Source: JBBQSN01 sp038213835
GTDB lineage: Bacteria; Actinomycetota; Actinomycetes; Actinomycetales; CAWJMD01
Assembly: GCA_038213835.1 (NCBI GenBank)
Contig: JBBQSN010000047.1
Coordinates: 1-22,130 of the forward strand
Length of the DNA: 22,130 nucleotides
Direction: 5' to 3'
This document shows positions 7,862 through 14,538 of this stretch, in pieces. The notes under the pieces are model-generated. The model saw only the letters and a program-made list of their open reading frames with translations, did no database searches and was not told the origin of the DNA. A program made the position numbers and the translations under genes. Within the stretch, counting starts at the first letter, position 1. Every line of letters starts with the position of its first letter.

Positions 7862-7942
7862 ATGGACGACGACCAGCGCGAGCGGCCGGTGATCCGCGCC
7901 GTCCACGGCCGGATGTTCCACGCGCACGGGTTGCTCCCGTGA
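7862..7942 (+). CDS. Possible 26-residue leader ORF coupled to the SCO6745-family gene
   Basis: ATG 7862 is preceded by AGGAG with 8-base spacing, a good ribosome binding site. The ORF encodes MDDDQRERPVIRAVHGRMF and a short tail, and ends in a TGA that overlaps the GTG start of the next gene (GTGA). The next gene has no ribosome binding site of its own, so translational coupling is plausible. The frame also stays open upstream to GTG 7721, so a 73-residue form is possible. It resembles no family I know. Confidence 0.35.
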   Translation: MDDDQRERPVIRAVHGRMFHAHGLLP

Positions 7943-8790
7943 GTGCCCACCAGGACGTCCGCCGCGCGTGCCGGGCGCTCGAGCCGTTGCACTCCTTCGT
8001 CTACTTCGCGCCCGAGTCGGAGACCGAGCTGCTGGCCACGGGCCTGCGGCCGGGACGGATGCCGTACCTGGCCCAGCGCTCGGCTGCGATGGGCGCGGTG
8101 GGGCCGGGCCCGGTCACCGCCACCTTCTACAACTTCTCCCCGGCCGTGGTGGCCAGGGCGCTCCCACGCGCCTGGACGCTGGCCACGCCGGACGACGTGC
8201 TGGCCGCCCGCTGGCGCGCGGTGCGTGCGGGGCTCGGCCGCCTGCTCGCGGGCGCGGACCCGGCCGAGGTCGACGAGGTGACGAGGCTGGTCTCCCGCGT
8301 GGTCGAGCGCTGTCGCCCCGAGGGTCGGGCGCTGTTCGCCGCGCACGCCGAGGTCGCGGTGCCGGACGACCCGCTGGCCAGGCTCTGGCAGGTCGTGACC
8401 CTGCTGCGCGAGCTCCGCGGCGACGGCCACGTGGCCGCGCTCCTGACCGCCGGGGTCAGCGGGATCGAGGCCCTGGTCACGCACACGCTCGCCGGCCGCG
8501 GCTTCCGGGTCGAGTTCGCCGCTGCCAGCCGGGGCTGGTCCGCCGAGGAGTGGCAGCAGACCGTCGCCGGGCTCGCCGCGCGCGGGCTGGTGGGCGCCGA
8601 CGGAGGCCTGTCCGACGCCGGTCGCGCACTTCGCGAGGAGGTCGAGGTCGTCACCGACGCCGCCTGCGCGGAGCCGTTCGGGGCGCTCGCCGCCGACGAG
8701 GTCGCCCGGCTCACCAGGCTCGGTGGCTCGCTGTCCCGTCGTGCCCTCGCGAACGGCGCCTTCCCGTCCGGGGTCTTCGCCCGGTCCTGA
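7939..8790 (+). CDS. SCO6745-family protein (helix-turn-helix-like, function unknown)
   Basis: The 283-residue protein has the pattern of the actinobacterial SCO6745 family: LEPLHSFVYFAPE at the N-terminus, PYLAQRSAAMGAVGPGPVTATFYNFSPAVVARALPRAW (about 35-75), PLARLWQVVTLLRELRGDGHVAALLTAGVSGIEALV (about 140-175) and RGWSAEEWQQTVAGLAARGLV (about 196-216). The end resembles a winged helix (LSDAGRALREEVEVVTDAA). It has no signal peptide or membrane segment. The family is common in actinomycetes but has no established activity; DNA or ligand binding is only inferred. The GTG start overlaps the upstream mini-ORF stop. A PucR-type regulator follows on the same strand about 75 bases later. Confidence 0.78.
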   Translation: MSAHQDVRRACRALEPLHSFVYFAPESETELLATGLRPGRMPYLAQRSAAMGAVGPGPVTATFYNFSPAVVARALPRAWTLATPDDVLAARWRAVRAGLGRLLAGADPAEVDEVTRLVSRVVERCRPEGRALFAAHAEVAVPDDPLARLWQVVTLLRELRGDGHVAALLTAGVSGIEALVTHTLAGRGFRVEFAAASRGWSAEEWQQTVAGLAARGLVGADGGLSDAGRALREEVEVVTDAACAEPFGALAADEVARLTRLGGSLSRRALANGAFPSGVFARS

Positions 8791-8804
8791 TCTCCGTTCG
8801 GCGG

Positions 8805-8810
8805 TAGCCT
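8805..8810 (+). promoter_or_regulatory. Candidate -10 box (TAGCCT) for the PucR-family gene
   Basis: TAGCCT fits TANNNT and lies 15 bases after the SCO6745 stop. Transcription from about 8817 would give a leader of roughly 50 bases before GTG 8866. No clear -35 box. Confidence 0.4.
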
Positions 8811-8865
8811 CGCCTTGCCGGGGACCGGCAGAGCCAGGATCGGTGGATGGACGTCTGGGGGTGAC

Positions 8866-10020
8866 GTGGAGCGCCAGGACATCGAAGCGGTCGCGGCCGC
8901 CGGAGCGCGCGACGCCGGCCTGGCCGACCACGCACTGCTCGGCGACTACCTCGGCACCGTGCTCGAGGCGGCGGCGACGGGCCGCCGGCTGCGACGACGC
9001 GAGCTCGAGGCCTGCACCCGGGCCGGCCGGTCCGCGGCCCAGCAGGGGGTGGCGCTGCGGGCCCTGGTCGACCTCTACCTCTCGGCGGCCTGGCGGCTGT
9101 GGCGCGACGTCCCCGAGGTCGGTGCCGGCGACGGCGAACGCGTCCGGGCGTCCGCCCTGGCCGTGCTGCGGGCGGCCGACGACGGCGTGGCCGCGCTCGC
9201 CGAGGGCTACCAGCTGGCCCGTGCCGACCTCGCCCGACAGCTGGAGTCCGCCCGGCACGACCTGCTCGACGCCCTGCTCGCGGGCGGTCGGGCAGCGGTC
9301 GAGGCGGGCTCCACCAGCGACCTGGGGCTCCCGGCGTCCGGCCCCCTCGCGGTGCTGCTCGCGGCCGGGGCGCAGGGGTACGGCGACCCCGGGACCGCGG
9401 CCCTTCCCGGGCGGGTGGAGCGGGCGCTCACCGGCAGGCGCGGTGACGCGCAGCCGCTCGTGCTGATCCGCGACGGCGTCCTGACCTGCGTGTTCGCGGC
9501 TCCGGACCCGGCGTCGGTGCGGCACGTGAGCCAGGCCGTGGCCCGCGAGGTCACCGTGCTGGGAGGGTCCTGGCGGGTGGCGGTGAGCCGTCCGCGCGCG
9601 GGGGCTGCCTCGGTGCGGGCCGGCCACGACGAGGCCGCGGAGGCGCTCGACCTGGCCGCGCGGCTGGGGCTGCTCCAGCAGGTGGTCGATGCCCGGGACC
9701 TCACGGTGCACCGGTTGCTGCTGCGCGACCGGCCTGCCGCGCACGACCTCGTCCGGTCGGCCCTCCTGCCCCTTGAGCTGGCCCGGGGCGGTGCCGCGCC
9801 GCTGGTGGCGACGCTGGAGTCGTGGTTCGCCGCCGGGTGCGTGGCCACCGAGACCGCCACCCGGCTGCACCTGTCGGTGCGCGCGGTCACCTACCGGCTG
9901 GCTCGGGTCGCTGACCTCACCGGTCTGGACCCCTCCGACCCGGCGGACCGCTTCACCCTGCAGACGGCCGTGGCGGTCGCCCGCCTGCTGGGTTGGCCGG
10001 GCGAGCCGCTGCCCGGGTGA
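8866..10020 (+). CDS. PucR/CdaR-type transcriptional regulator
   Basis: The 384-residue protein has a helical N-terminal sensory region (about 10-140; EACTRAGRSAAQQGVALRALVDLYLSAAWRLW), a middle GGDEF-like/PucR region (about 150-290; LVLIRDGVLTCVFAAP and HDEAAEALDLAARLG) and a C-terminal PucR helix-turn-helix (about 315-384). The last contains LVATLESWFAAGCVATETATRLHLSVRAVTYRLARV, a canonical HTH_30 pattern. The family activates or represses catabolic or purine genes in response to ligands; the target here is unknown. GTG 8866 is chosen because GGGGGT precedes it and the earlier in-frame TTG 8815 would add a non-conserved Gly-rich stretch. It is probably transcribed from TAGCCT at 8805. Confidence 0.85.
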   Translation: MERQDIEAVAAAGARDAGLADHALLGDYLGTVLEAAATGRRLRRRELEACTRAGRSAAQQGVALRALVDLYLSAAWRLWRDVPEVGAGDGERVRASALAVLRAADDGVAALAEGYQLARADLARQLESARHDLLDALLAGGRAAVEAGSTSDLGLPASGPLAVLLAAGAQGYGDPGTAALPGRVERALTGRRGDAQPLVLIRDGVLTCVFAAPDPASVRHVSQAVAREVTVLGGSWRVAVSRPRAGAASVRAGHDEAAEALDLAARLGLLQQVVDARDLTVHRLLLRDRPAAHDLVRSALLPLELARGGAAPLVATLESWFAAGCVATETATRLHLSVRAVTYRLARVADLTGLDPSDPADRFTLQTAVAVARLLGWPGEPLPG

Positions 10021-10041
10021 TCCGCGTTCTCGGTGATCACG

Positions 10042-10058
10042 TTGCCGGGGTTCGGCAA
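10042..10058 (+). terminator. Short hairpin after the PucR gene
   Basis: TTGCCG and CGGCAA form a perfect 6-bp stem with a 5-base loop, 22 bases after the PucR stop, followed by TCTGGGG. The lack of a T run makes termination uncertain. It could also be a leader structure of terC. Confidence 0.35.
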
Positions 10059-10160
10059 TCTGGGGGCCGGTGTGTCGTCCGGTGACCGACGGGGCGCCAG
10101 GGCAGTGCGCGGGTGAGGATGGAGGCAGAGATCACCGACCCATGCTCTTTTGGAGGAACC

Positions 10161-11273
10161 GTGCTCGACGTCCCGCTCTGGTTGTGGTTGACCCTCGGCA
10201 TCGGCATCGTCGTGATGCTCGCCATCGACCTGCTCGCGCACCGCAAGGAGCACGTCATCGGCTTCCGCGAGGCGGCCTGGTGGAGCGCGGTGTGGGTCGG
10301 CCTGGCGATCGCGTTCGGCGGCCTGGTGTGGTGGGTGCTGGGCTCGAACGCCGCGGTGGAGTACTCGACCGCGTGGCTGCTCGAGAAGAGTCTCTCGGTC
10401 GACAACCTGTTCGTCTTCGCGCTGATCTTCGCGTACTTCAAGGTGCCGGCCCAGTACCAGCACCGGGTGCTGTTCTACGGGGTGATCGGCGCCCTGGTGT
10501 TCCGCGCCATCTTCTTGTCGGCGGGCGTCGCGCTCGTGAGCAAGTTCACCTGGGTCCTCTTCGTGTTCGCCGCCATCCTCCTCTACAGCGCGTACAAGCT
10601 CCTCAAGGACGACGACGACGAGTTCGACCCCGGCACCAGCTTCGGCGTGCGCATGCTCCGCAAGCTCGTGCCGGTGCGCGACGAGTACGCCGGCACCAAG
10701 TTCTTCGTCAGAGAGAGCGGCCGTCTCGTGGCCACCCCCCTGCTCGCCGTGGTCGTCGCGATCGAGATGGCCGACCTCGTGTTCGCCGTCGACAGCGTCC
10801 CGGCCGTCCTCGCGGTCACCGACGAGCTGTTCATCGTGTACTCGTCGAACGCGTTCGCGATCCTCGGCCTGCGCGCCCTGTACTTCCTGCTGGCCGGCCT
10901 GCTCGACAAGTTCCACTACCTGGGCAAGGGCCTGGCGATCATCCTCGCGTTCATCGGCGTCAAGCTGATGCTGCAGGCGGCGCACAAGACCATCAGCACC
11001 GACATCCCGGAGATCCCGTCACTGTTCAGCCTCGGTGTGGTCGTGACGCTGCTCGCCGGCTCGGTGATCCTCAGCCTGGTCCGCCCGGCCCCCACCGACG
11101 ACGCGGCCGACGCGCTGGTGACCGCGGATGAGCCAGGTACCCCAGAGGGCGACCAGGACGACCATGACCAGGCTGTGGACGGCCGCCGGGACGCAGGCCC
11201 CGACCTGGTCAAGGACCTCGACGGTGACGAGGACCGCCGGCGTGGAGCTGTGGACACCGATCTCCACCGATGA
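10161..11273 (+). CDS. TerC-family integral membrane protein
   Basis: The 370-residue protein has the TerC core: WLWLTLGIGIVVMLAIDLLAHRKEHVIGFREAAWWSAVWVGLA, then EKSLSVDNLFVFALIFAYF (about 72-90), later AIEMADLVFAVDSVPAVLAV with the paired acidic residues, and SSNAFAILGLRALYFLLAGLLDKFHYL. These acidic residues lie in membrane helices and are thought to bind metal. The family includes tellurite-resistance TerC and the Alx/MeeF manganese exporters, so Mn2+ export or protein metallation is the likely role. GTG 10161 is chosen for GGAGG 4 bases upstream. The last roughly 55 residues are acidic and polar, with codons richer in A/T-ending bases, and overlap a convergent ORF. No yybP-ykoY riboswitch was recognised upstream. 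Confidence 0.9.
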   Translation: MLDVPLWLWLTLGIGIVVMLAIDLLAHRKEHVIGFREAAWWSAVWVGLAIAFGGLVWWVLGSNAAVEYSTAWLLEKSLSVDNLFVFALIFAYFKVPAQYQHRVLFYGVIGALVFRAIFLSAGVALVSKFTWVLFVFAAILLYSAYKLLKDDDDEFDPGTSFGVRMLRKLVPVRDEYAGTKFFVRESGRLVATPLLAVVVAIEMADLVFAVDSVPAVLAVTDELFIVYSSNAFAILGLRALYFLLAGLLDKFHYLGKGLAIILAFIGVKLMLQAAHKTISTDIPEIPSLFSLGVVVTLLAGSVILSLVRPAPTDDAADALVTADEPGTPEGDQDDHDQAVDGRRDAGPDLVKDLDGDEDRRRGAVDTDLHR

Positions 11274-11387
11274 CGCGACCAGGCTGATCGCGCGGAGCAG
11301 CGCGGTCACCACGCCGACGTCGCGAGGTAGCCGGGGCACCTGCTCGCGCTGGCGGTATCCGTACAGGTGTTCGAACGGACGTGCCAT
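11019..11387 (-). CDS. Predicted small membrane protein overlapping the terC 3' end
   Basis: The minus-strand ORF starting MARPFEHLYGYRQREQVPRLP encodes 122 residues. It has one strong hydrophobic segment (about 67-87, AAVHSLVMVVLVALWGTWLI) and a weaker one (about 24-44). Beyond terC (11274-11387) its codon positions show the normal high-GC coding pattern (my count: third position about 80% G/C, second near 50%), with no competing plus-strand gene. The overlapped part also has a very high third-position G/C content. The last 30 residues look like antisense of the final TerC helix, so the true 3' end is unclear. The convergent overlap would be 255 bases. A second ATG immediately upstream (11390) is possible. 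Function unknown. Confidence 0.5.
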   Translation of the reverse strand: MARPFEHLYGYRQREQVPRLPRDVGVVTALLRAISLVASSVEIGVHSSTPAVLVTVEVLDQVGACVPAAVHSLVMVVLVALWGTWLIRGHQRVGRVVGGGRADQAEDHRAGEQRHDHTEAEQ

Positions 11388-11396
11388 CATGGCCGG

Positions 11397-11750
11397 ATGG
11401 CCGGTGGAATGACCCCAGGGCGAGGACGCACCCTCGCCGACCGGTCGGCGCGCTCCGGCATCGGCACCGGCGTGCACCCGGCCGCCTCTCAGCGGCCGGT
11501 CGACGCCTCGCCCGGCCCGCCCGCGTCCCGACCGCCCCGTCCGCCCGCGCGGTCCCAGCACTGCTGGGTGGTCGACGCCCCGCAGTCGCCCGGCAGCTGG
11601 CCGGGGCTGCTCACCGAGTGGCGCCGCGACGCCGCCGGCGCCTGGCACGGCCGGGTCGCCTGGGCTGTCGACGGCCCGACCGGCGACGCCGACACCGTCC
11701 TGCTGCAGGCCTGGCTCCCGGCCCACCTGCTGCGTGGCCCGGACGGCTGA
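11397..11750 (+). CDS. Conserved small actinobacterial protein of unknown function
   Basis: The 117-residue ORF has a Pro/Ala/Arg-rich N-terminal half (residues 1-52) and a compact C-terminal core: SQHCWVVDAPQSPGSWPGLL, TEWRRDAAGAWHGRVAWAV, then VLLQAWLPAHLLRGP. This Trp-rich core resembles a small uncharacterised family often found in actinomycetes, and its composition and codon use look genuine. Starts at ATG 11397, ATG 11409 or GTG 11472 are all in frame. The first is separated by only nine bases from the divergent membrane-protein ATG at 11387. There is no signal peptide or membrane segment. The role is unknown. Confidence 0.6.
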   Translation: MAGGMTPGRGRTLADRSARSGIGTGVHPAASQRPVDASPGPPASRPPRPPARSQHCWVVDAPQSPGSWPGLLTEWRRDAAGAWHGRVAWAVDGPTGDADTVLLQAWLPAHLLRGPDG

Positions 11751-11884
11751 CCGGTCGCGACGCACGCCGTGACGGCCTCGCTGCGCACGTAGGCACCATG
11801 ATCGGCACCGACGTCGGGCTGCTCGGCGTTCAGGGGCTGGTGGTACGGCGCCGGCTCCGATGCGGGACGAGGTCGCCCAGGGGG

Positions 11885-12271
11885 TCACGCACGGTCGTGG
11901 TCGGGGACTCCCTCGACGACGTGCTCCGCGCGTTCCAACGCGGCGGTGATCATCTCGTGCAGGTGGGTGCCGGTGGCGGTGTAGAGCCGCCGCCGGCCGT
12001 CGACCCGCTGGGTCACCAGGCCCGACAGCCGCAGCTTGGCCAGGTGCTGGCTGGTGGCCGTGGCGCTGGTGCGGGCACCGCCGGCGAGGGTGCCGACATC
12101 CGCCTCACCCTGGGTCAGCAGCAGCCAGAGCAGCTTGAGCCGGGTGGGGTCCGAGAGCATCGCGAACATCTCGGCGGCCACGGCGGCGTGCTCGTCCTGC
12201 GGCGCCCCGGCGGGCTCGGACGCGTCCCGCGCGGCCCGGCCGGGGCCCGCCGGGTCGCTGCGGTACGTCAC
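11885..12271 (-). CDS. ArsR/SmtB-family metal-responsive repressor
   Basis: The 128-residue protein has an ArsR winged helix: EMFAMLSDPTRLKLLWLLLTQGEADVGTLAG, the recognition helix SATATSQHLAKLRLSGLV (about 69-86), and the wing RVDGRRRLYTAT. The C-terminal alpha5 helix GTHLHEMITAALERAEH aligns with the CzrA/SmtB metal site. However, the four classic ligands are only partly kept (His103 and His117 present; Gly and Glu at the other two positions), and extra histidines occur (His105, His125). GTG 12271 follows AGGA by 7 bases; the longer frame from 12331 would run through the operator. It is divergent from a CDF transporter, so it probably represses that gene until Zn, Ni, Co or a similar ion binds. 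The metal cannot be named from sequence. Confidence 0.87.
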   Translation of the reverse strand: MTYRSDPAGPGRAARDASEPAGAPQDEHAAVAAEMFAMLSDPTRLKLLWLLLTQGEADVGTLAGGARTSATATSQHLAKLRLSGLVTQRVDGRRRLYTATGTHLHEMITAALERAEHVVEGVPDHDRA

Positions 12272-12290
12272 GAGGCCATCCTGCCATCCC

Positions 12291-12316
12291 GTCGTCTGCG
12301 CATCAGCGCAGACGAC
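12291..12316. promoter_or_regulatory. Perfect 11-bp inverted repeat, candidate ArsR operator
   Basis: GTCGTCTGCGC (12291-12301) and GCGCAGACGAC (12306-12316) are perfect complements around ATCA. The repeat ends 4 bases before the CDF -10 box, covering the -35 region and transcription toward arsR. The core TGCGC....GCGCA resembles ArsR/SmtB operators. Confidence 0.8.
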
Positions 12317-12320
12317 CGGA

Positions 12321-12326
12321 TAGCAT
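12321..12326 (+). promoter_or_regulatory. -10 box (TAGCAT) of the CDF transporter, leaderless
   Basis: TAGCAT is followed by seven bases and then ATG 12334, placing the transcription start at or next to the A of ATG. The start at 12325 overlaps the -10 box, so 12334 is favoured. Confidence 0.65.
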
Positions 12327-12333
12327 GTCACCT

Positions 12334-13338
12334 ATGGGACTGGGACACGGGCACGGCCACGGCCATGGACGCGGGCACGCAGAGCCCCGACAGGTCGGCC
12401 ACGGGCACGGGCACGGCGAGGCCGCGCCACCGACGGCCCGGGAGGCCAGCGGCATCGGCATCCGGGCCGCCTGGGTCGGGCTCGCGGGAATGGCGGCCAC
12501 CGCCCTGCTGCAGGTCGTGATCGTCGCGCTCTCGGGCTCGATCGCGCTGCTCGCCGACACGCTGCACAACGTCGGTCACCTGATCACGACCGTCCCGCTC
12601 CTGCTCGCCTTCCGGCTCGGGCGCCGTGCCCCCACCCGGCGCTACCCGTACGGCTTCCGCCGGGCCGAGGACCTCGTCGGGCTGCTCGTGGCGGCGGTGA
12701 TCGCGCTGTCCGCCGGGCTCATCGTCCGGGAGTCGGTGCTGGCGCTCGCCGATCCCCGCCCGCCCACGCACCTCGGGTGGGTGCTCGCCGCGGGCCTCGT
12801 CGGGGCGCTGGGCAACGAGCTGGTCGCCGTGCACCGGATCCGTGCGGGCCGCCGGATCGGCTCCGCGGCGCTGGTGGCCGAGGGCCAGCACGCCCGGGCC
12901 GACGGCCTCACCTCGGTCGCGGTCGTCGTCGGCGTGATCGGCGTCTGGCTGGGGCTGCCCTGGGCCGACCCCGCGGTCGGCCTGGTGATCGCCGGCGTGA
13001 TCCTGTGGATCCTGGTCGACTCGACCCGCACCGTCGTCCGGCGCCTGATGGACGGCGTGGAGGACGGGGTCCTCGACCAGATCGAGCGGGTGGCGGCCGG
13101 GGTCGAGGGCGTGGTGTCGGTCGACCGGGTCCGGGCCCGGTGGACGGGCCACCGGCTCGAGGCCGCGATCGACGTCGCGGTCGCCCCCGCGCTCGACCTC
13201 CTCACCGCGCACGCGATCTCCGAGGCGGTGCACCACACGCTGCTGCACGAGGTGGCACACCTCCACCAGGTGGCGGTGCACGTCGATCCGGCCGACGTCC
13301 CTGACGCGCACGCGCTCACGGGGCACCACGCCGACTGA
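12334..13338 (+). CDS. CDF-family cation efflux transporter
   Basis: The 334-residue protein starts with a His-rich tail (GHGHGHGHGRGH and HGHGHGE, residues 4-29), then six predicted membrane helices and a C-terminal cytoplasmic domain (about 235-334) with GVEGVVSVDRVRARWTGHRLEAAIDVAV. The TM2 motif is ALLADTLHNVGHLIT: His78-x3-His82, where the usual pattern is His/Asp-x3-Asp. TM5 has EGQHARADGLTS (His186-x3-Asp190). CDF proteins exchange Zn2+, Co2+, Cd2+ or similar cations for protons at the cell membrane. The divergent ArsR regulator and shared operator support metal-induced efflux. ATG 12334 is chosen from the leaderless promoter geometry; ATG 12325 is in frame. Confidence 0.9.
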   Translation: MGLGHGHGHGHGRGHAEPRQVGHGHGHGEAAPPTAREASGIGIRAAWVGLAGMAATALLQVVIVALSGSIALLADTLHNVGHLITTVPLLLAFRLGRRAPTRRYPYGFRRAEDLVGLLVAAVIALSAGLIVRESVLALADPRPPTHLGWVLAAGLVGALGNELVAVHRIRAGRRIGSAALVAEGQHARADGLTSVAVVVGVIGVWLGLPWADPAVGLVIAGVILWILVDSTRTVVRRLMDGVEDGVLDQIERVAAGVEGVVSVDRVRARWTGHRLEAAIDVAVAPALDLLTAHAISEAVHHTLLHEVAHLHQVAVHVDPADVPDAHALTGHHAD

Positions 13339-13358
13339 GCGGCTCGCGCGCAGCGGGT

Positions 13359-13364
13359 TACGGT
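13359..13364 (+). promoter_or_regulatory. -10 box (TACGGT) of the YchJ-like gene, leaderless
   Basis: TACGGT is followed by six bases (GCTGAC) and then GTG 13371, with no ribosome binding site. This is the standard leaderless spacing. Confidence 0.55.
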
Positions 13365-13370
13365 GCTGAC

Positions 13371-13754
13371 GTGCGCCAGGCCGGGTGCGTCTTCGACCGT
13401 CCGCCGTGCCCCTGCGGATCGGGCGGGCGGTACGACGCGTGCTGCGAGCCCCTGCACCTCGGGGCGGCACTCGCCGACGACCCCGAGCAGCTGATGCGTT
13501 CGCGCTACGCGGCCTACGCCGTCGGCGACGGCGGCTACCTGCTGCGCACCTGGCACCCGCGCACGCGGCCGGACGCGCTCGCCCCGGACCCGGGCACGAC
13601 CTGGACCGGGCTGGAGGTCCTCGGGTCCGGCGTCGACTGGGTCGAGTTCGTCGCCTCCTGGTCCGACGGCCTCAGGGCCGGGTCGCTGCGCGAGCGCAGC
13701 CGGTTCGCGCAGCGCGGCGGGCGCTGGCTGTACCTCGACGGGGTGGTCTCGTGA
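13371..13754 (+). CDS. YchJ-family (UPF0225) SEC-C motif protein
   Basis: The 127-residue protein opens with a SEC-C zinc motif, CPCGSGGRYDACCEPLH (Cys13, Cys15, Cys23, Cys24). It is followed by the YchJ core (PEQLMRSRYAAYAVGDGGYLLRTWHP, about 40-64) and an NTF2-like beta region ending GGRWLYLDGV. Zinc binding by the SEC-C motif is established for the family; the biological role is not. It is cytoplasmic. The stop codon overlaps the GTG of the truncated GNAT gene (GTGA), so the two were co-translated. The start is supported by the leaderless promoter. Confidence 0.88.
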   Translation: MRQAGCVFDRPPCPCGSGGRYDACCEPLHLGAALADDPEQLMRSRYAAYAVGDGGYLLRTWHPRTRPDALAPDPGTTWTGLEVLGSGVDWVEFVASWSDGLRAGSLRERSRFAQRGGRWLYLDGVVS

Positions 13755-14440
13755 GCACGGCCGACCTGCAGCGGGTGCACGACGCCCACGTCCAGCGGCT
13801 CGCGACCCTCGACCCGGTGCTGCGGGTGGCACGTCCCGAGCCGTCCCCGGGCTCGTCGGTGCTGACCGCGGGCTCCCGGGTGGCCGCCCTCGCTGACGTC
13901 TGCGAGGTCGACCCGGCCTCGTCCGCGGGCCTGTGGGTGGCGGCGCGCTCGCACCGGCGGGTGCTGCGCTGCGCCGAGGGCTTCACCCCGGGCGAGGTCG
14001 ACGACGTCCTGGACGACTTCGACGCCCTCGTCGAGGCGGACCCGCAGGCGTCCGGAGCCGACGTCGTGGCGTCGGTCCCGGTGGCGAGCCGCGACGTGAG
14101 GCTGGTGGGGCTGCTGGTGGCACGTGGCTTCGTCCCCGGCGCCGTGCTGGCCCTGCGGCGGACCTGTGCCCCCGACCTCGTAGCGGCACCCCCGGTCGTC
14201 CGCCCCGCCACCGCGGAGGACCTGGACGAGCTGCTCCGCGCCTTCGTCGCGGTCCAGGCGTTCGACGCCCAGCTGGGCTCGGTCCCGCGCCGCCGCGGGG
14301 TCGCCGCCGTGGTGCGGCCCTCGCTGGTGGGGGCCACCGCGGAGCACGCCGGGTGGCAGTGGGTGGCCGAGGTCGACGGCAGCGTGGTCGGGGTGTGCCT
14401 GCTGGAGCCGCCGGAGCAGGCAGGGTGGGTCGCGGGGGCG
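13751..14440 (+). pseudogene. GNAT acetyltransferase gene missing its C-terminal part
   Basis: From GTG 13751 the frame encodes about 230 residues with good coding character. They include HRRVLRCAEGFTPGEVDDVLDDF, an N-terminal half-domain (VASRDVRLVGLLVARGFVPG) and a second GNAT start (VVRPATAEDLDELLRAFVAVQAFDAQLGS, WQWVAEVDGSVVGVCLLEPP). Homologues then have the acetyl-CoA-binding motif A (R/Q-x2-G-x-G/A) and a C-terminal strand. Here, right after EQAGWVAGAV at about 14440, the frame passes into antisense of another gene relic and of the LLM gene, stopping only at 14971. So the catalytic core is lost. It overlaps the YchJ stop by GTGA. Confidence 0.72.
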
Positions 14441-14524
14441 GTCGGTGAGCTCGAACCGGGCGTGCACGGTGCCGCGACCCGGTGCCACGACGTCGATCTC
14501 GCCGGCCCTGTCCCGCACCACGTC
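14441..14524 (-). pseudogene. Relic of a DUF4442 (thioesterase-like) gene
   Basis: On the minus strand these 28 codons read DVVRDRAGEIDVV followed by APGRGTVHARFELTD. This closely matches the conserved core of DUF4442 hot-dog proteins as I remember it (YVVWDKAAEIDFV, PGRGTVRATFELTD). There is no start, no upstream hot-dog helix and no downstream strand. On one side is the stop of the LLM gene (14539-14541), on the other the truncated GNAT gene. It is therefore a fragment left at a deletion or recombination junction, or an assembly join. Identification rests on one motif. Confidence 0.55.
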
Positions 14525-14538
14525 GTCACGGCCCGGTG

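Noticed and set aside
10021..10160. yybP-ykoY manganese riboswitch before terC
   Set aside because: The conserved motifs of that riboswitch are not recognisable; only a short 6-bp hairpin is present.
12337..12420. Repeated GGGCACGG-type units in the CDF gene start
   Set aside because: They encode the His-Gly metal-binding tail and are not an independent repeat element.
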